Assembly: GCA_015065385.1 (NCBI GenBank)
Contig: SVQK01000056.1
Span: 186,001 to 250,000 of the forward strand
Direction of reading: 5' to 3'
Length of the DNA stretch: 64,000 bases
Source: Oscillospiraceae bacterium
GTDB taxonomy: Bacteria > Bacillota > Clostridia > Oscillospirales > CAG-272
In this document: one piece after another, positions 51,588-58,820 of the stretch
Layout of the letters: every line of letters begins with the position of its first letter
Position numbering within the stretch: position 1 is the stretch's first letter
Notes under the pieces: model-generated
Database searches by the model: none
The model's input: only the letters and a program-made list of their open reading frames with translations
Told to the model about the DNA's origin: nothing
Made by a program: the position numbers and the translations under genes

Positions 51588-52880
51588 TTATTCGCTTTTC
51601 CGGTTCAGCCCGCACGCCCGGATCCATGCGCACAGCTCGTCCCACGGACGGTCGGAATCCAGCCAGAGGTCGGGGAGCAGTCCGCGCCCCTCCTCGAAGC
51701 CCTCCATGTGAAAGACCTTGTATCCCATGGCGAAGGTCACACCGGAATGCGGAAGCGTCCATTTCATGAGGTCGCCGAACTGGCCGCATCCCATGGTCGC
51801 GCTCCCGACGAATACGGCGTTTTTTACGGACCGGGCGTACATCACCGCCGCTTCGCCGGAGGACGCCGTCTGCTTGTTCTGGAGCACGAAGAGGCGTCCG
51901 TCGTATTCCGAGCGGGAGAGATCGACGCGCGGGGAGCCGAACGTCTCGCATCTCACCTCAAATCCGGAGGGATCCGTCTGTGCGAGCTTCCTCTCGGCGC
52001 ACTCGCTCTCCCAAACGGCGTATCCGTTCAGACCTTCGACGAAGTGTTTGGGATACCCGCTGTCCCCGCCGTGATTTCCGAGCAGGGACCAGACGAGGAC
52101 GGGATCGCTCCGGTGGGACAGGCCGCGTTCGAAATGGACGTCGCCGGATTTGCCGAGAGACCGGTTGGTTTCCGCCACCCAGCCGCCGTCGAAGGAGACG
52201 TCCGCCGAGATCTTCACCCCGCCGTCCTCCCATTCCGACCAAGCGCCGCCGGGGACCTCGAAGCCGTCCGTCCGGCACGGGTGAAGGGGAACGGACCGCC
52301 CGCAGAGATCCATCGTCCCGGGATCCGACTCCGCGAGTGTTCCGACGAGATACAGGCGCGTGCCGTCCGGGGAGGGCAGGGTCTCGAAAAGGCGGTCCCT
52401 CACGTTCTCCGATGTAAGGAACCATCCCGCGGGGATATCCTCCCGTTTGGAACGGACGACCTCGTATCCCTTCTCCGCCTTCCGAACGGTGATCGCGGTG
52501 AAATACGCGCGGATCGGTTTGTCCAGTCTCCCGCCGCCCCGGAAGGAGAAATGGGAATCGGAGACGAAGGGCTTGAGCGACGCGCAGAGCAGCTCCCGCA
52601 GATGTGCCGCCGGAACGGGATCGGGAAGGGCGCCCATGATCCTGTCGCGGAGGGCGGAAAAATCGAACCGTTCGGCATAGTACGGATATCCGCTCCAGCA
52701 GTACCGGAGCAGGTCGAAAAAGAGGCGGACGTCCTCCCGCGCGTCTTCCACTGGCAGGGGGTCCGAAGTCTCTTCCGCCCCGTCCCTGTACTGCGCGGAA
52801 CGGATCCTTTCAAGCATTCCGGCGGGGAGCGGATCGGGAACTCTGTTCCGGTACAGGCGGTCAAAATCTTCCTGTCTCAC
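51588..52880 (-). CDS. S41 family (tail-specific protease-like) peptidase
   Basis: A 430-residue protein beginning at GTG 52878-52880. The S41 catalytic region is in the C-terminal half: RLFVLQNKQTASSGEAAVMY with the nucleophile Ser (about residue 340), then FVGSATMGCGQFGD and GYKVFHMEGFEEGRGLLPDL. No signal peptide and no PDZ domain are seen, so it is not a classic CtpA; similar stand-alone S41 proteins occur next to regulators in Clostridia. It lies four bases after the XRE regulator gene, so both are one transcript. Confidence 0.8.
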   Translation of the reverse strand: MRQEDFDRLYRNRVPDPLPAGMLERIRSAQYRDGAEETSDPLPVEDAREDVRLFFDLLRYCWSGYPYYAERFDFSALRDRIMGALPDPVPAAHLRELLCASLKPFVSDSHFSFRGGGRLDKPIRAYFTAITVRKAEKGYEVVRSKREDIPAGWFLTSENVRDRLFETLPSPDGTRLYLVGTLAESDPGTMDLCGRSVPLHPCRTDGFEVPGGAWSEWEDGGVKISADVSFDGGWVAETNRSLGKSGDVHFERGLSHRSDPVLVWSLLGNHGGDSGYPKHFVEGLNGYAVWESECAERKLAQTDPSGFEVRCETFGSPRVDLSRSEYDGRLFVLQNKQTASSGEAAVMYARSVKNAVFVGSATMGCGQFGDLMKWTLPHSGVTFAMGYKVFHMEGFEEGRGLLPDLWLDSDRPWDELCAWIRACGLNRKSE

Positions 52881-52884
52881 GCTC

Positions 52885-53691
52885 TCACCCCCGGAATCCC
52901 CGCCAATGGTTTCGGTTTGTCAGGAAGCGGTCGGCAAGCAGGATCAGCGGGTAGAGAAAGAGGCGGGCACTTCCTCGTCCCCACCGGCTGTAGACCTTGA
53001 GCGGCGCTTCGTCCATGTCTATCGTCTGCTCCATGATCTGCACGAAGCCATAGCGCCCGAGGGCTGTAAGCTCCCGCTCCGTTTCCTCCACGCTCAGCCC
53101 GCATTTCTTTGCGAGGGAGGCCGAGGTAAAGGCGGGGGGCTGCAGCTTGTCCGCAGGGCTTTCCGTCTCGATCAACACCCGCACAATATGGCGGAAGGTG
53201 GGGCGGGCAAGGGTGGCGAAGAAGTCGTCGAGCAGATCCTTGTCGAGCAGGGGAAGAACATCCTCATCCTTTTCATGCGATACGCAGGCGAAATCCCGCC
53301 ACAAAAGCACGGAGGCTCCCGAATCCGCCGCGACGCCCGAGTTCGTTTGGCCGTTTTCCCGGATCGCCCGGATCATGTCCGCCGGAGCCGTGTTGTCCGA
53401 CGAATCGGAGCACCAGCATTCCGCGTAGGTTTTGAGCAGGGCGTCGAAACACAGTTCGGGGAATTCCTCGAAGGAAACGTCTTTTCTCCGTCCCTCCCGT
53501 CCGAACAGCCCGTCGATGGACGTCCCGAACACATCCGCCAGCACGGGGAGCAGGGAAATGTCCGGAGCCGTGTTGCTGTTCTCCCATTTGCTTACGGTCT
53601 GCGCGGACACGCCGATGGTCTCCCCGAGCGCCTCCTGCGTCAGTCCCTTCTCCCGCCTCAGCTCCGCGATCCTTTCGCCGATCGTCTTCAT
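52885..53691 (-). CDS. Host XRE-family regulator with C-terminal effector domain
   Basis: A 268-residue protein starting at ATG 53689-53691 behind GAGGT. Residues 1-65 are an HTH_3 domain (IAELRREKGLTQEALGETIG, QTVSKWENSNTAPDI). The C-terminal part holds a second, winged-helix-like region (FTSASLAKKCGLSVEETERE). It is coupled to the S41 peptidase downstream. The prophage integrated just upstream, so the native -35 region may be lost (only a TACAAT-type -10 remains visible near 53740), and its expression may now depend on the phage recombinase transcript. Confidence 0.8.
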   Translation of the reverse strand: MKTIGERIAELRREKGLTQEALGETIGVSAQTVSKWENSNTAPDISLLPVLADVFGTSIDGLFGREGRRKDVSFEEFPELCFDALLKTYAECWCSDSSDNTAPADMIRAIRENGQTNSGVAADSGASVLLWRDFACVSHEKDEDVLPLLDKDLLDDFFATLARPTFRHIVRVLIETESPADKLQPPAFTSASLAKKCGLSVEETERELTALGRYGFVQIMEQTIDMDEAPLKVYSRWGRGSARLFLYPLILLADRFLTNRNHWRGFRG

Positions 53692-55455
53692 ATCTTCAAC
53701 CTCGTTCCTTTTGCGTCCGGTTTCCCGGTCTGCCTTTATTGTACCGGATCGCCGCGGAGAAATCCATCGACGAAACGGAGAGCGTCTCCCGGATCCGGGG
53801 AGTTTTTGCCGGGGAAACGAAAAAGGGAAGAAATCCCTGTTTCCAAGATTCCTTCCCGAAGTCACTGGGAGTGACGCGCGGCAGTCGAAACATCCCCCGT
53901 TTTCAGGGACTATTGTATCGCCTTCAATCATTTCTCCGGCATCCGGTATGTCCTCGTCTTCAATTTCGTCGAGTCGAATCACTCGGCTGTCGGAGGAGTA
54001 GTTATAATTCAGAATCAGGTAATCGTCGTAAACGTAAACCGAGTTGATGAAGATTTTGATTAGCCGCTTCTGGCAGTCGTGGTCCTCGTAGTCCAAGCTC
54101 CTGAGACTATAAAGAAAAAACTCAATTTTTTCACGGGTCAGTCCGTTTTCAGCGTTAAGGTTTAGCTCCGCGAGAGAGGCCTCCAGCGCCGTTTTCTGCG
54201 CCTCTAACTCGGCCATGCGCACTTGCGTGGCCTCGCTGAAAAAGCCCGCCTCAACCGCCCGTAGAAGGTTTCTGATGGATGTCTGGACGCCGTTGATCTG
54301 CGATTGTAGCGCCCGTTGCTTAGAATCATCCCCGGCTTTGATTTTATAATACGCCCACGTCCGGTCGATCACCTCGTTCAGCAACTCGTCGTCGTTCAGC
54401 AGGTCCAGTGTGAAGCGGACGATGAACGGTTCGATGAAGGACTGGCGTATTGCCTTGGCCTTGCAGTTGCCCCCGCGTTTGTGTTCGCGGCAGAGGTAAT
54501 AGCTGTACCGACGCTGGGCGCGGCCAAACCCGCTCTCCCCGGTCATCGGGGATCCACAGCGCCCGCAGAAGATCTTGTCCGCCAGCAGGTAGTCAGTTTT
54601 ATACCATGCTTTGGACGGGGTCTTCTGGTTGATGCGCATGAGGTCTTGGACTCTCTCAAAAACTTCTACACTGATTAACGGAGGGATAGCGCCCTCCGTT
54701 ACTGCTTTGTCCGGGCCGTGTTCGTAAATGCCGATGTACTTTTTGTTAGATAGAATACTACGAAGGCTGTTCTTGTTGAACTCACCGCCCTGAGCCGTGC
54801 GGACGCCTTTTTGATTCAAGTCCCGGCAGATTTCGGCGCAGGTGGCCCCGCTCAGATAGCTTTCAAAGATCCCCTGCACGATGGGAGCCGTATCCGGATC
54901 GATCTCGTAGGTTTTCTGCGGTGAGGCTCGGTATCCCAGCGGAAGTCGTCCGCCCATAATCTTCCCTTTTTTATAGTTCTCCCGGAGGCCGCGTTTCACG
55001 TTTTGAGACAGCTGGAGGCTGTAGTACTCCGCCATCCCTTCGAGCACGGATTCTAAGATCACACCTTCCGGGGATTCCGGGAGGTTTTCGGCCACATACT
55101 CCACACGGACCCCGTGACGCTTTGCGCGGTATTTATTAAAGGTGATTTCTTCGCGGTTCCGTCCGAAGCGGTCCACCTTCCAAACAATGATCACTTGGAA
55201 CTGTTTCTTGGCGCAGTCCGCCAACATCTGCTGGAAATCATCCCGGCAATCGTTCCGGCCCGTCTTAGCTCGGTCGATGTATTCGTGGATGATTGTGTAT
55301 CCCTTCACCTCGGCGTAGGCGTGGGCAGCTGCAAGCTGGCCTTCGATGGATTGCTCGGTCTGGTTGTGTGAGGAGTATCGAGCATACACTACGGCGATGT
55401 TGCCAGTGGATTCCGGGAGCTTGGACTTCTGGTTTTGATGGATGTCTACGTTCAT
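52885..55455 (-). CDS. Large serine recombinase (phage integrase) reading through into the host XRE gene
   Basis: ATG 55453-55455 follows GGGAGG. Residues 1-150 are the resolvase catalytic domain (VVYARYSSHNQTEQSIEGQL with the nucleophile Ser, IDRAKTGRNDCRDDFQQML, WKVDRFGRNREE). Residues about 160-260 are the recombinase domain (GRLPLGYRA), about 275-330 the zinc ribbon (IFCGRCGSPMTG, YYLCREHKRGGNC), and about 380-480 the coiled coil. The normal end of such proteins is near residue 510 (YDDYLILNYNYSSDSRVI). Here no stop appears: the frame runs across the attachment junction and into the host XRE gene, 856 codons in all. Confidence 0.88.
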   Translation of the reverse strand: MNVDIHQNQKSKLPESTGNIAVVYARYSSHNQTEQSIEGQLAAAHAYAEVKGYTIIHEYIDRAKTGRNDCRDDFQQMLADCAKKQFQVIIVWKVDRFGRNREEITFNKYRAKRHGVRVEYVAENLPESPEGVILESVLEGMAEYYSLQLSQNVKRGLRENYKKGKIMGGRLPLGYRASPQKTYEIDPDTAPIVQGIFESYLSGATCAEICRDLNQKGVRTAQGGEFNKNSLRSILSNKKYIGIYEHGPDKAVTEGAIPPLISVEVFERVQDLMRINQKTPSKAWYKTDYLLADKIFCGRCGSPMTGESGFGRAQRRYSYYLCREHKRGGNCKAKAIRQSFIEPFIVRFTLDLLNDDELLNEVIDRTWAYYKIKAGDDSKQRALQSQINGVQTSIRNLLRAVEAGFFSEATQVRMAELEAQKTALEASLAELNLNAENGLTREKIEFFLYSLRSLDYEDHDCQKRLIKIFINSVYVYDDYLILNYNYSSDSRVIRLDEIEDEDIPDAGEMIEGDTIVPENGGCFDCRASLPVTSGRNLGNRDFFPFSFPRQKLPGSGRRSPFRRWISPRRSGTIKADRETGRKRNEVEDMKTIGERIAELRREKGLTQEALGETIGVSAQTVSKWENSNTAPDISLLPVLADVFGTSIDGLFGREGRRKDVSFEEFPELCFDALLKTYAECWCSDSSDNTAPADMIRAIRENGQTNSGVAADSGASVLLWRDFACVSHEKDEDVLPLLDKDLLDDFFATLARPTFRHIVRVLIETESPADKLQPPAFTSASLAKKCGLSVEETERELTALGRYGFVQIMEQTIDMDEAPLKVYSRWGRGSARLFLYPLILLADRFLTNRNHWRGFRG
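53692..53930. other. Left prophage junction (attL region)
   Basis: The change from host-like GC-rich sequence to phage sequence happens in this stretch. It lies upstream of the host XRE gene and inside the chimeric recombinase ORF. An imperfect inverted repeat is visible (GGAAGAAATCCCTGTTT with AAGATTCCTTCCCG). The 2-bp crossover core of a serine recombinase cannot be set without the other end. Confidence 0.45.
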
Positions 55456-55469
55456 GAAGACCTCCCGGA

Positions 55470-55853
55470 TTACTTGCTCCCGGCCTCGGCCAACAGCCCG
55501 ATCATCAGGTTATCGACTCTTTCCCGGTCAACCGGGCGAAGGCGTTCATAACGGCTTATCAGCACCTTCGTGCGGATGTCCTCGTTGGACGCGGAGTACG
55601 ATATGGGTGGTATTTTGTCGGTGTGGAGTTTCGAGTAGTCGGTCGGATCGTCCGTCCGGCCCAGCAGATAGTCGATGGACACGTTAAACACATCCGCGAT
55701 AAGAATGAGGGTCTTGGCGTTCGGAACATAGCCGTGCTGTTTCCATTGTGTGACGTGGGCGCGTGAAATGCCAAGGGGCTTCGTGGTGCTGTCAGCTGCG
55801 GGCTTTATTCCCCGCGCTTCACACAGCGCGTTGTAACGATCAAAAAAGCTCAT
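55470..55853 (-). CDS. Phage repressor (XRE/cI-like)
   Basis: A 127-residue HTH protein: SFFDRYNALCEARGI, GISRAHVTQWKQHGYVP (recognition helix), IADVFNVSIDYLLGRTDD. The C-terminus is short and lacks a LexA-like peptidase domain. It is divergent from the early operon and precedes the recombinase on the same strand, the usual lysogeny-control layout. It should bind the 12-bp dyad at 55907-55951. Confidence 0.85.
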   Translation of the reverse strand: MSFFDRYNALCEARGIKPAADSTTKPLGISRAHVTQWKQHGYVPNAKTLILIADVFNVSIDYLLGRTDDPTDYSKLHTDKIPPISYSASNEDIRTKVLISRYERLRPVDRERVDNLMIGLLAEAGSK

Positions 55854-55899
55854 GACAGTCTCCGGAAAAGTTTTTTAACAGGAAATTGCCGGACCCCCC

Positions 55900-55951
55900 T
55901 TGACAAGTTAAAGTTCTTATGGTAATATAAGGGCTGTAAAAGAACTTTAAC
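55900..55951 (+). promoter_or_regulatory. Early promoter with flanking operator dyad
   Basis: TTGACA at 55900-55905 and TAATAT at 55923-55928, 17 bp apart. A perfect 12-bp inverted repeat (GTTAAAGTTCTT at 55907-55918 and AAGAACTTTAAC at 55940-55951) brackets the -10 box and start point, the layout of a repressor operator. Confidence 0.8.
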
Positions 55952-56103
55952 TCACGCCTCTCTGGTCCCGGCTTTTGCGAGAAGCCGTCCGGAGGCGGTA
56001 AGCGGAAGGTGCGGTGAGGCAACCCCATTATACCGCTAAGGTTAAAGAAATTCAACCCTTTTTTACGAAATTTAGATTCTACGCCCCAAGAGCGAAAGGA
56101 GGG

Positions 56104-56361
56104 ATGTGTTTGCTGCCTGATTGGATTGCCGACGTTGCGAGACGCCAGAAGCGTTCACGCATCACCGGTAAGGTCCTCGCAGACCGATGCGGCTACTCCC
56201 CGACTTACCTGTCCATGGTTCTGTCAGGGGCAAAAGAAAGCCCTCAAGCGCGGGAGAGGATTCTCAATGCGCTTACCGATCTCGAGCTGGAGCTCGGGAC
56301 CTACGAAGCGGAGGAAGCGGAAAATGGGGGTCAGGAAATCGGACGCAAGGCCGAAAATTGA
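56104..56361 (+). CDS. Small phage HTH protein (Cro-like or early regulator)
   Basis: About 83-85 residues. ATG 56104 is only two bases after AGGAGG; TTG 56110 has better spacing and may be the true start (LLPDWIADVAR). The HTH is KVLADRCGYSPTYLSMVLSG, followed by a helical, acidic tail. As the first gene behind the repressor-controlled promoter it may act as Cro. An ORF for the next protein overlaps its end. Confidence 0.7.
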   Translation: MCLLPDWIADVARRQKRSRITGKVLADRCGYSPTYLSMVLSGAKESPQARERILNALTDLELELGTYEAEEAENGGQEIGRKAEN

Positions 56362-56512
56362 CACAGCGCAAATAGAAGAGCTGGATTGGAATGTCTTAAC
56401 GTCTGCCCTTCTAACTGCGATAGAACGGTTTTACGATGATCCGGCTAACGTTGCACGTTTTAATTCGTGGAAAAAAGAAAATGGCACAAAAAAGGAGGCA
56501 AGCCATGATTGA
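56324..56512 (+). CDS. Small phage protein of unknown function
   Basis: A 62-residue protein from ATG 56324 (GAGGAAG upstream), overlapping the HTH gene by 38 bases in another frame, and overlapping the next gene by 8. It is hydrophilic with one likely helix (WNVLTSALLTAIERFYDD) and a basic end. I do not recognise it. Tight packing in the early operon supports it as real. Confidence 0.6.
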   Translation: MGVRKSDARPKIDTAQIEELDWNVLTSALLTAIERFYDDPANVARFNSWKKENGTKKEASHD

Positions 56513-56918
56513 GGTCAAAGTCAGCATCACAGCCCCTGAGCTGTCCGAGGCGATAACGAGACTCGCCGCGGCGCTCGAAAAGCATGGGATTTCCACGTTG
56601 CAGGATTCCATTGCGCAAAGCGCGGAACCTGTGAAAGCTCCGGAAGCACCCGCGCCGAAGACGGAGGCAACCCCGGAACCGGTAGCACCCGCCCCGGTGA
56701 CGGAAACCGCTCCTGAGAAACCGAGCGTTACCTACACCCTTGACGAGCTGGGCCGGGCCGCGGCTCCGTTGGTAGATAACGGCAGGACCGCCGAGTTGAT
56801 AGCCCTGCTCGAGACATTCGGTGTGAAAACGCTCATTGATCTGAAGGCATCGGACTATCCGGCGTTCGTTGCGGGATTAGCGGATAGATTCGGCGTATCG
56901 GTTAGGGGGGCTGCGTAA
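56505..56918 (+). CDS. Conserved phage early protein, often labelled rrp5-like
   Basis: A 137-residue protein; ATG 56505 follows AAAGGAGG. The N-terminal helix (APELSEAITRLAAALEK) leads to an Ala/Pro/Glu-rich linker (about 45-80) and a C-terminal helical domain (YTLDELGRAAAPLVDNGRT, VKTLIDLKASDYPAFV). Proteins with this layout lie directly before DUF2800 and DUF2815 in many clostridial prophages. The C-terminal part looks like a small DNA-binding or protein-interaction fold. Function is unknown. Its stop overlaps the next start (TAATG). Confidence 0.7.
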   Translation: MIEVKVSITAPELSEAITRLAAALEKHGISTLQDSIAQSAEPVKAPEAPAPKTEATPEPVAPAPVTETAPEKPSVTYTLDELGRAAAPLVDNGRTAELIALLETFGVKTLIDLKASDYPAFVAGLADRFGVSVRGAA

Positions 56919-58114
56919 TGCCCCATGCGGAGCTGTGCTCCCCCTCAGCTTTTGAGCGGTGGAGCCACTGTACAGCGGCTCCCCACTTCGAGCAGAACTT
57001 CCCTGAAGAGGCACCGAGCAGGTATGCAGAGGAGGGAACCTTAGCCCATCGTATCTGCGAACTGTACGGACGGAAAAAGTTTGATTCCGGTTTCTCGGAA
57101 GCGGACTTTCAGGCCGGTATGGACGAGGCGAAAGCTAATCCGTTGTACGATCCGGAAATGTTGAGGACCGCGGAGTTCTACCTCCAGTACCTGAACGAGA
57201 AGTCGATTTCATTCCCGGCCAAACCCTATGTGGTTTTTGAAACCCAAGTAGATCTGAGCGAGTACATCCCGGGTTGCTTCGGAACGTGCGACTGCATCAT
57301 GATCGGCGGCGGTCGGCTCCACATAACCGACTATAAACACGGTCAGCACATTCGGGTCTCAGCTATAGGCAACGGGCAAATGCGGCTCTACGCACTCGGT
57401 GCGCTGAGACGATACGCGGCGCTGTTCGGTGGAACGATTGAACGGGTTTCTACCGCAATCGTGCAACCGAGGATCACGGACGAAATCGTCGAAGACGATA
57501 TGAGCGTAGATGAACTGCTCGGGTGGTGGGAGGAACTCAAACCGACTGCGCAGGAAGCCTACAACGGCCCGGGAACGTTCGTCCCCGGTAGTCACTGCCA
57601 GTTCTGCCGAGGGAAGAACATGTGCCGGGCACGCGCCGAGGGGGTTCTCAAAATTGAGGACTACAGGCAGAGGCCGGTAACACCTCCGAACAAGCTCCCG
57701 TCACTGACCTACGACGAGATCGCCGACATTCTCAGCCGGGGAGACGGTTTGATCGAGTGGTACAACGGTATAAAAGCCCATGCCACTCAGCTTCTGTTAC
57801 AAGGGGAGGAGATCCCCGGCTGGAAGGTCGTCGAAGGGAAGTTAGGAAACCGCTCCTTTACAAACGCGGATAAGGCGTTCGAGGTTCTCGCCGAACAAGG
57901 CGTGGAATCCGAAATGCTTTATAAGCGCGAACCGAAATCACTGGCCGAGATCGAGAAGATGGTCGGTAAGAAGAAGTTCGCAGAAATCGCGGGGCCATTC
58001 ATAACCCGCGCTCCCGGAAAGCCCACGCTGGTAACAGCGGACGATCCGCGAGACAGAATCACGTCTACAGCCGCGGATGATTTCGCGGATATAGAAATAC
58101 AGGAAGCATCCTGA
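56918..58114 (+). CDS. DUF2800 family protein, Cas4/RecB-like nuclease
   Basis: A 398-residue phage replication/recombination protein. The N-terminus (SPSAFERWSHCTAAPHFEQN) and EEGTLAHRICELYG, with ITDYKHGQHIRV carrying the Asp and Lys of a PD-(D/E)XK nuclease, and CQFCRGKNMCRARAEG with Cys that could bind an iron-sulfur cluster, give a Cas4-like layout. The C-terminal third (VVEGKLGNRSFTNADKAFEV) is family-specific. It probably processes DNA ends in phage recombination together with DUF2815. Confidence 0.88.
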   Translation: MPHAELCSPSAFERWSHCTAAPHFEQNFPEEAPSRYAEEGTLAHRICELYGRKKFDSGFSEADFQAGMDEAKANPLYDPEMLRTAEFYLQYLNEKSISFPAKPYVVFETQVDLSEYIPGCFGTCDCIMIGGGRLHITDYKHGQHIRVSAIGNGQMRLYALGALRRYAALFGGTIERVSTAIVQPRITDEIVEDDMSVDELLGWWEELKPTAQEAYNGPGTFVPGSHCQFCRGKNMCRARAEGVLKIEDYRQRPVTPPNKLPSLTYDEIADILSRGDGLIEWYNGIKAHATQLLLQGEEIPGWKVVEGKLGNRSFTNADKAFEVLAEQGVESEMLYKREPKSLAEIEKMVGKKKFAEIAGPFITRAPGKPTLVTADDPRDRITSTAADDFADIEIQEAS

Positions 58115-58142
58115 AATTTGCACGGTAGAAAGGAAAACGCTT

Positions 58143-58766
58143 ATGTACGCTAACGATGCACAGAAAGTCAGAACGAGCGAGGTGCGGCTCTCCTACACGC
58201 ACCTCAACGAGCCCTACGCAAACCCCACCCTCGTGGATTCCAAACCGAGGTATTCCACTTCGCTCTTGATTCCCAAGTCGGACACGGCCCTGCTTGCCGA
58301 ACTTCGCGCGGCGATCAGCGCGGCGGCGGATGCGGCCACCTCCACGGTTTGGGGCGGGTACAGACTCCCCGATGACGTGCTCTACTCCCTTATTAAAGAT
58401 GGAGACGGTGTAAAGCGCGACGGTAAGCCTTACGGCCCCGAAGCCAAGGGGTGCTGGGTGCTCTCCGCGGCGGCAACTCCCAGCCAGAAGCCCACGGTGG
58501 TTCATATCAGCAACGTGAAAACGCCGCTGGCCCCCGAGGACATCTATTCCGGGATGTACGCTCAGGTGATGCTCCGGTTTTACGGCACGGCAAAGGGCGG
58601 GAACAAGGTCTGCTGCGGGCTCGGAAACGTGTGCAAGACTCGGGATGGTGAACACCTCGATAACGGCAGAACGGACGCCAGCGAGGACTTCGCTGACATC
58701 GAAGCCGCGGTTGCGACATCGGCTCCGCAGGTGAATCCTCTGACCGGTCTTCCGATGGTAGGATAA
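58143..58766 (+). CDS. DUF2815 family protein, probable single-strand DNA-binding protein
   Basis: A 207-residue protein; ATG follows AGAAAGGA. Blocks VRLSYTHLNEPYANPTL, YSTSLLIPKSD and YSGMYAQVMLRFYGT are those of DUF2815, which has an OB-like fold and works as a phage single-strand binding or annealing protein. The acidic C-terminal region (SEDFADIEA) is similar in style to that of SSB. It is coupled with the DUF2800 nuclease and the polymerase. Confidence 0.87.
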   Translation: MYANDAQKVRTSEVRLSYTHLNEPYANPTLVDSKPRYSTSLLIPKSDTALLAELRAAISAAADAATSTVWGGYRLPDDVLYSLIKDGDGVKRDGKPYGPEAKGCWVLSAAATPSQKPTVVHISNVKTPLAPEDIYSGMYAQVMLRFYGTAKGGNKVCCGLGNVCKTRDGEHLDNGRTDASEDFADIEAAVATSAPQVNPLTGLPMVG

Positions 58767-58769
58767 CAG

Positions 58770-58800
58770 GCAAACGGGGGTCCCACAGGCCCCCATTTGC
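58770..58800 (+). terminator. Hairpin between DUF2815 and the polymerase gene
   Basis: GCAAACGGGGG pairs with CCCCCATTTGC. No T run follows, so it is more likely an RNA processing or stability element than a full terminator. Confidence 0.5.
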
Positions 58801-58820
58801 ATATACGAGAGGGGTTGGCT

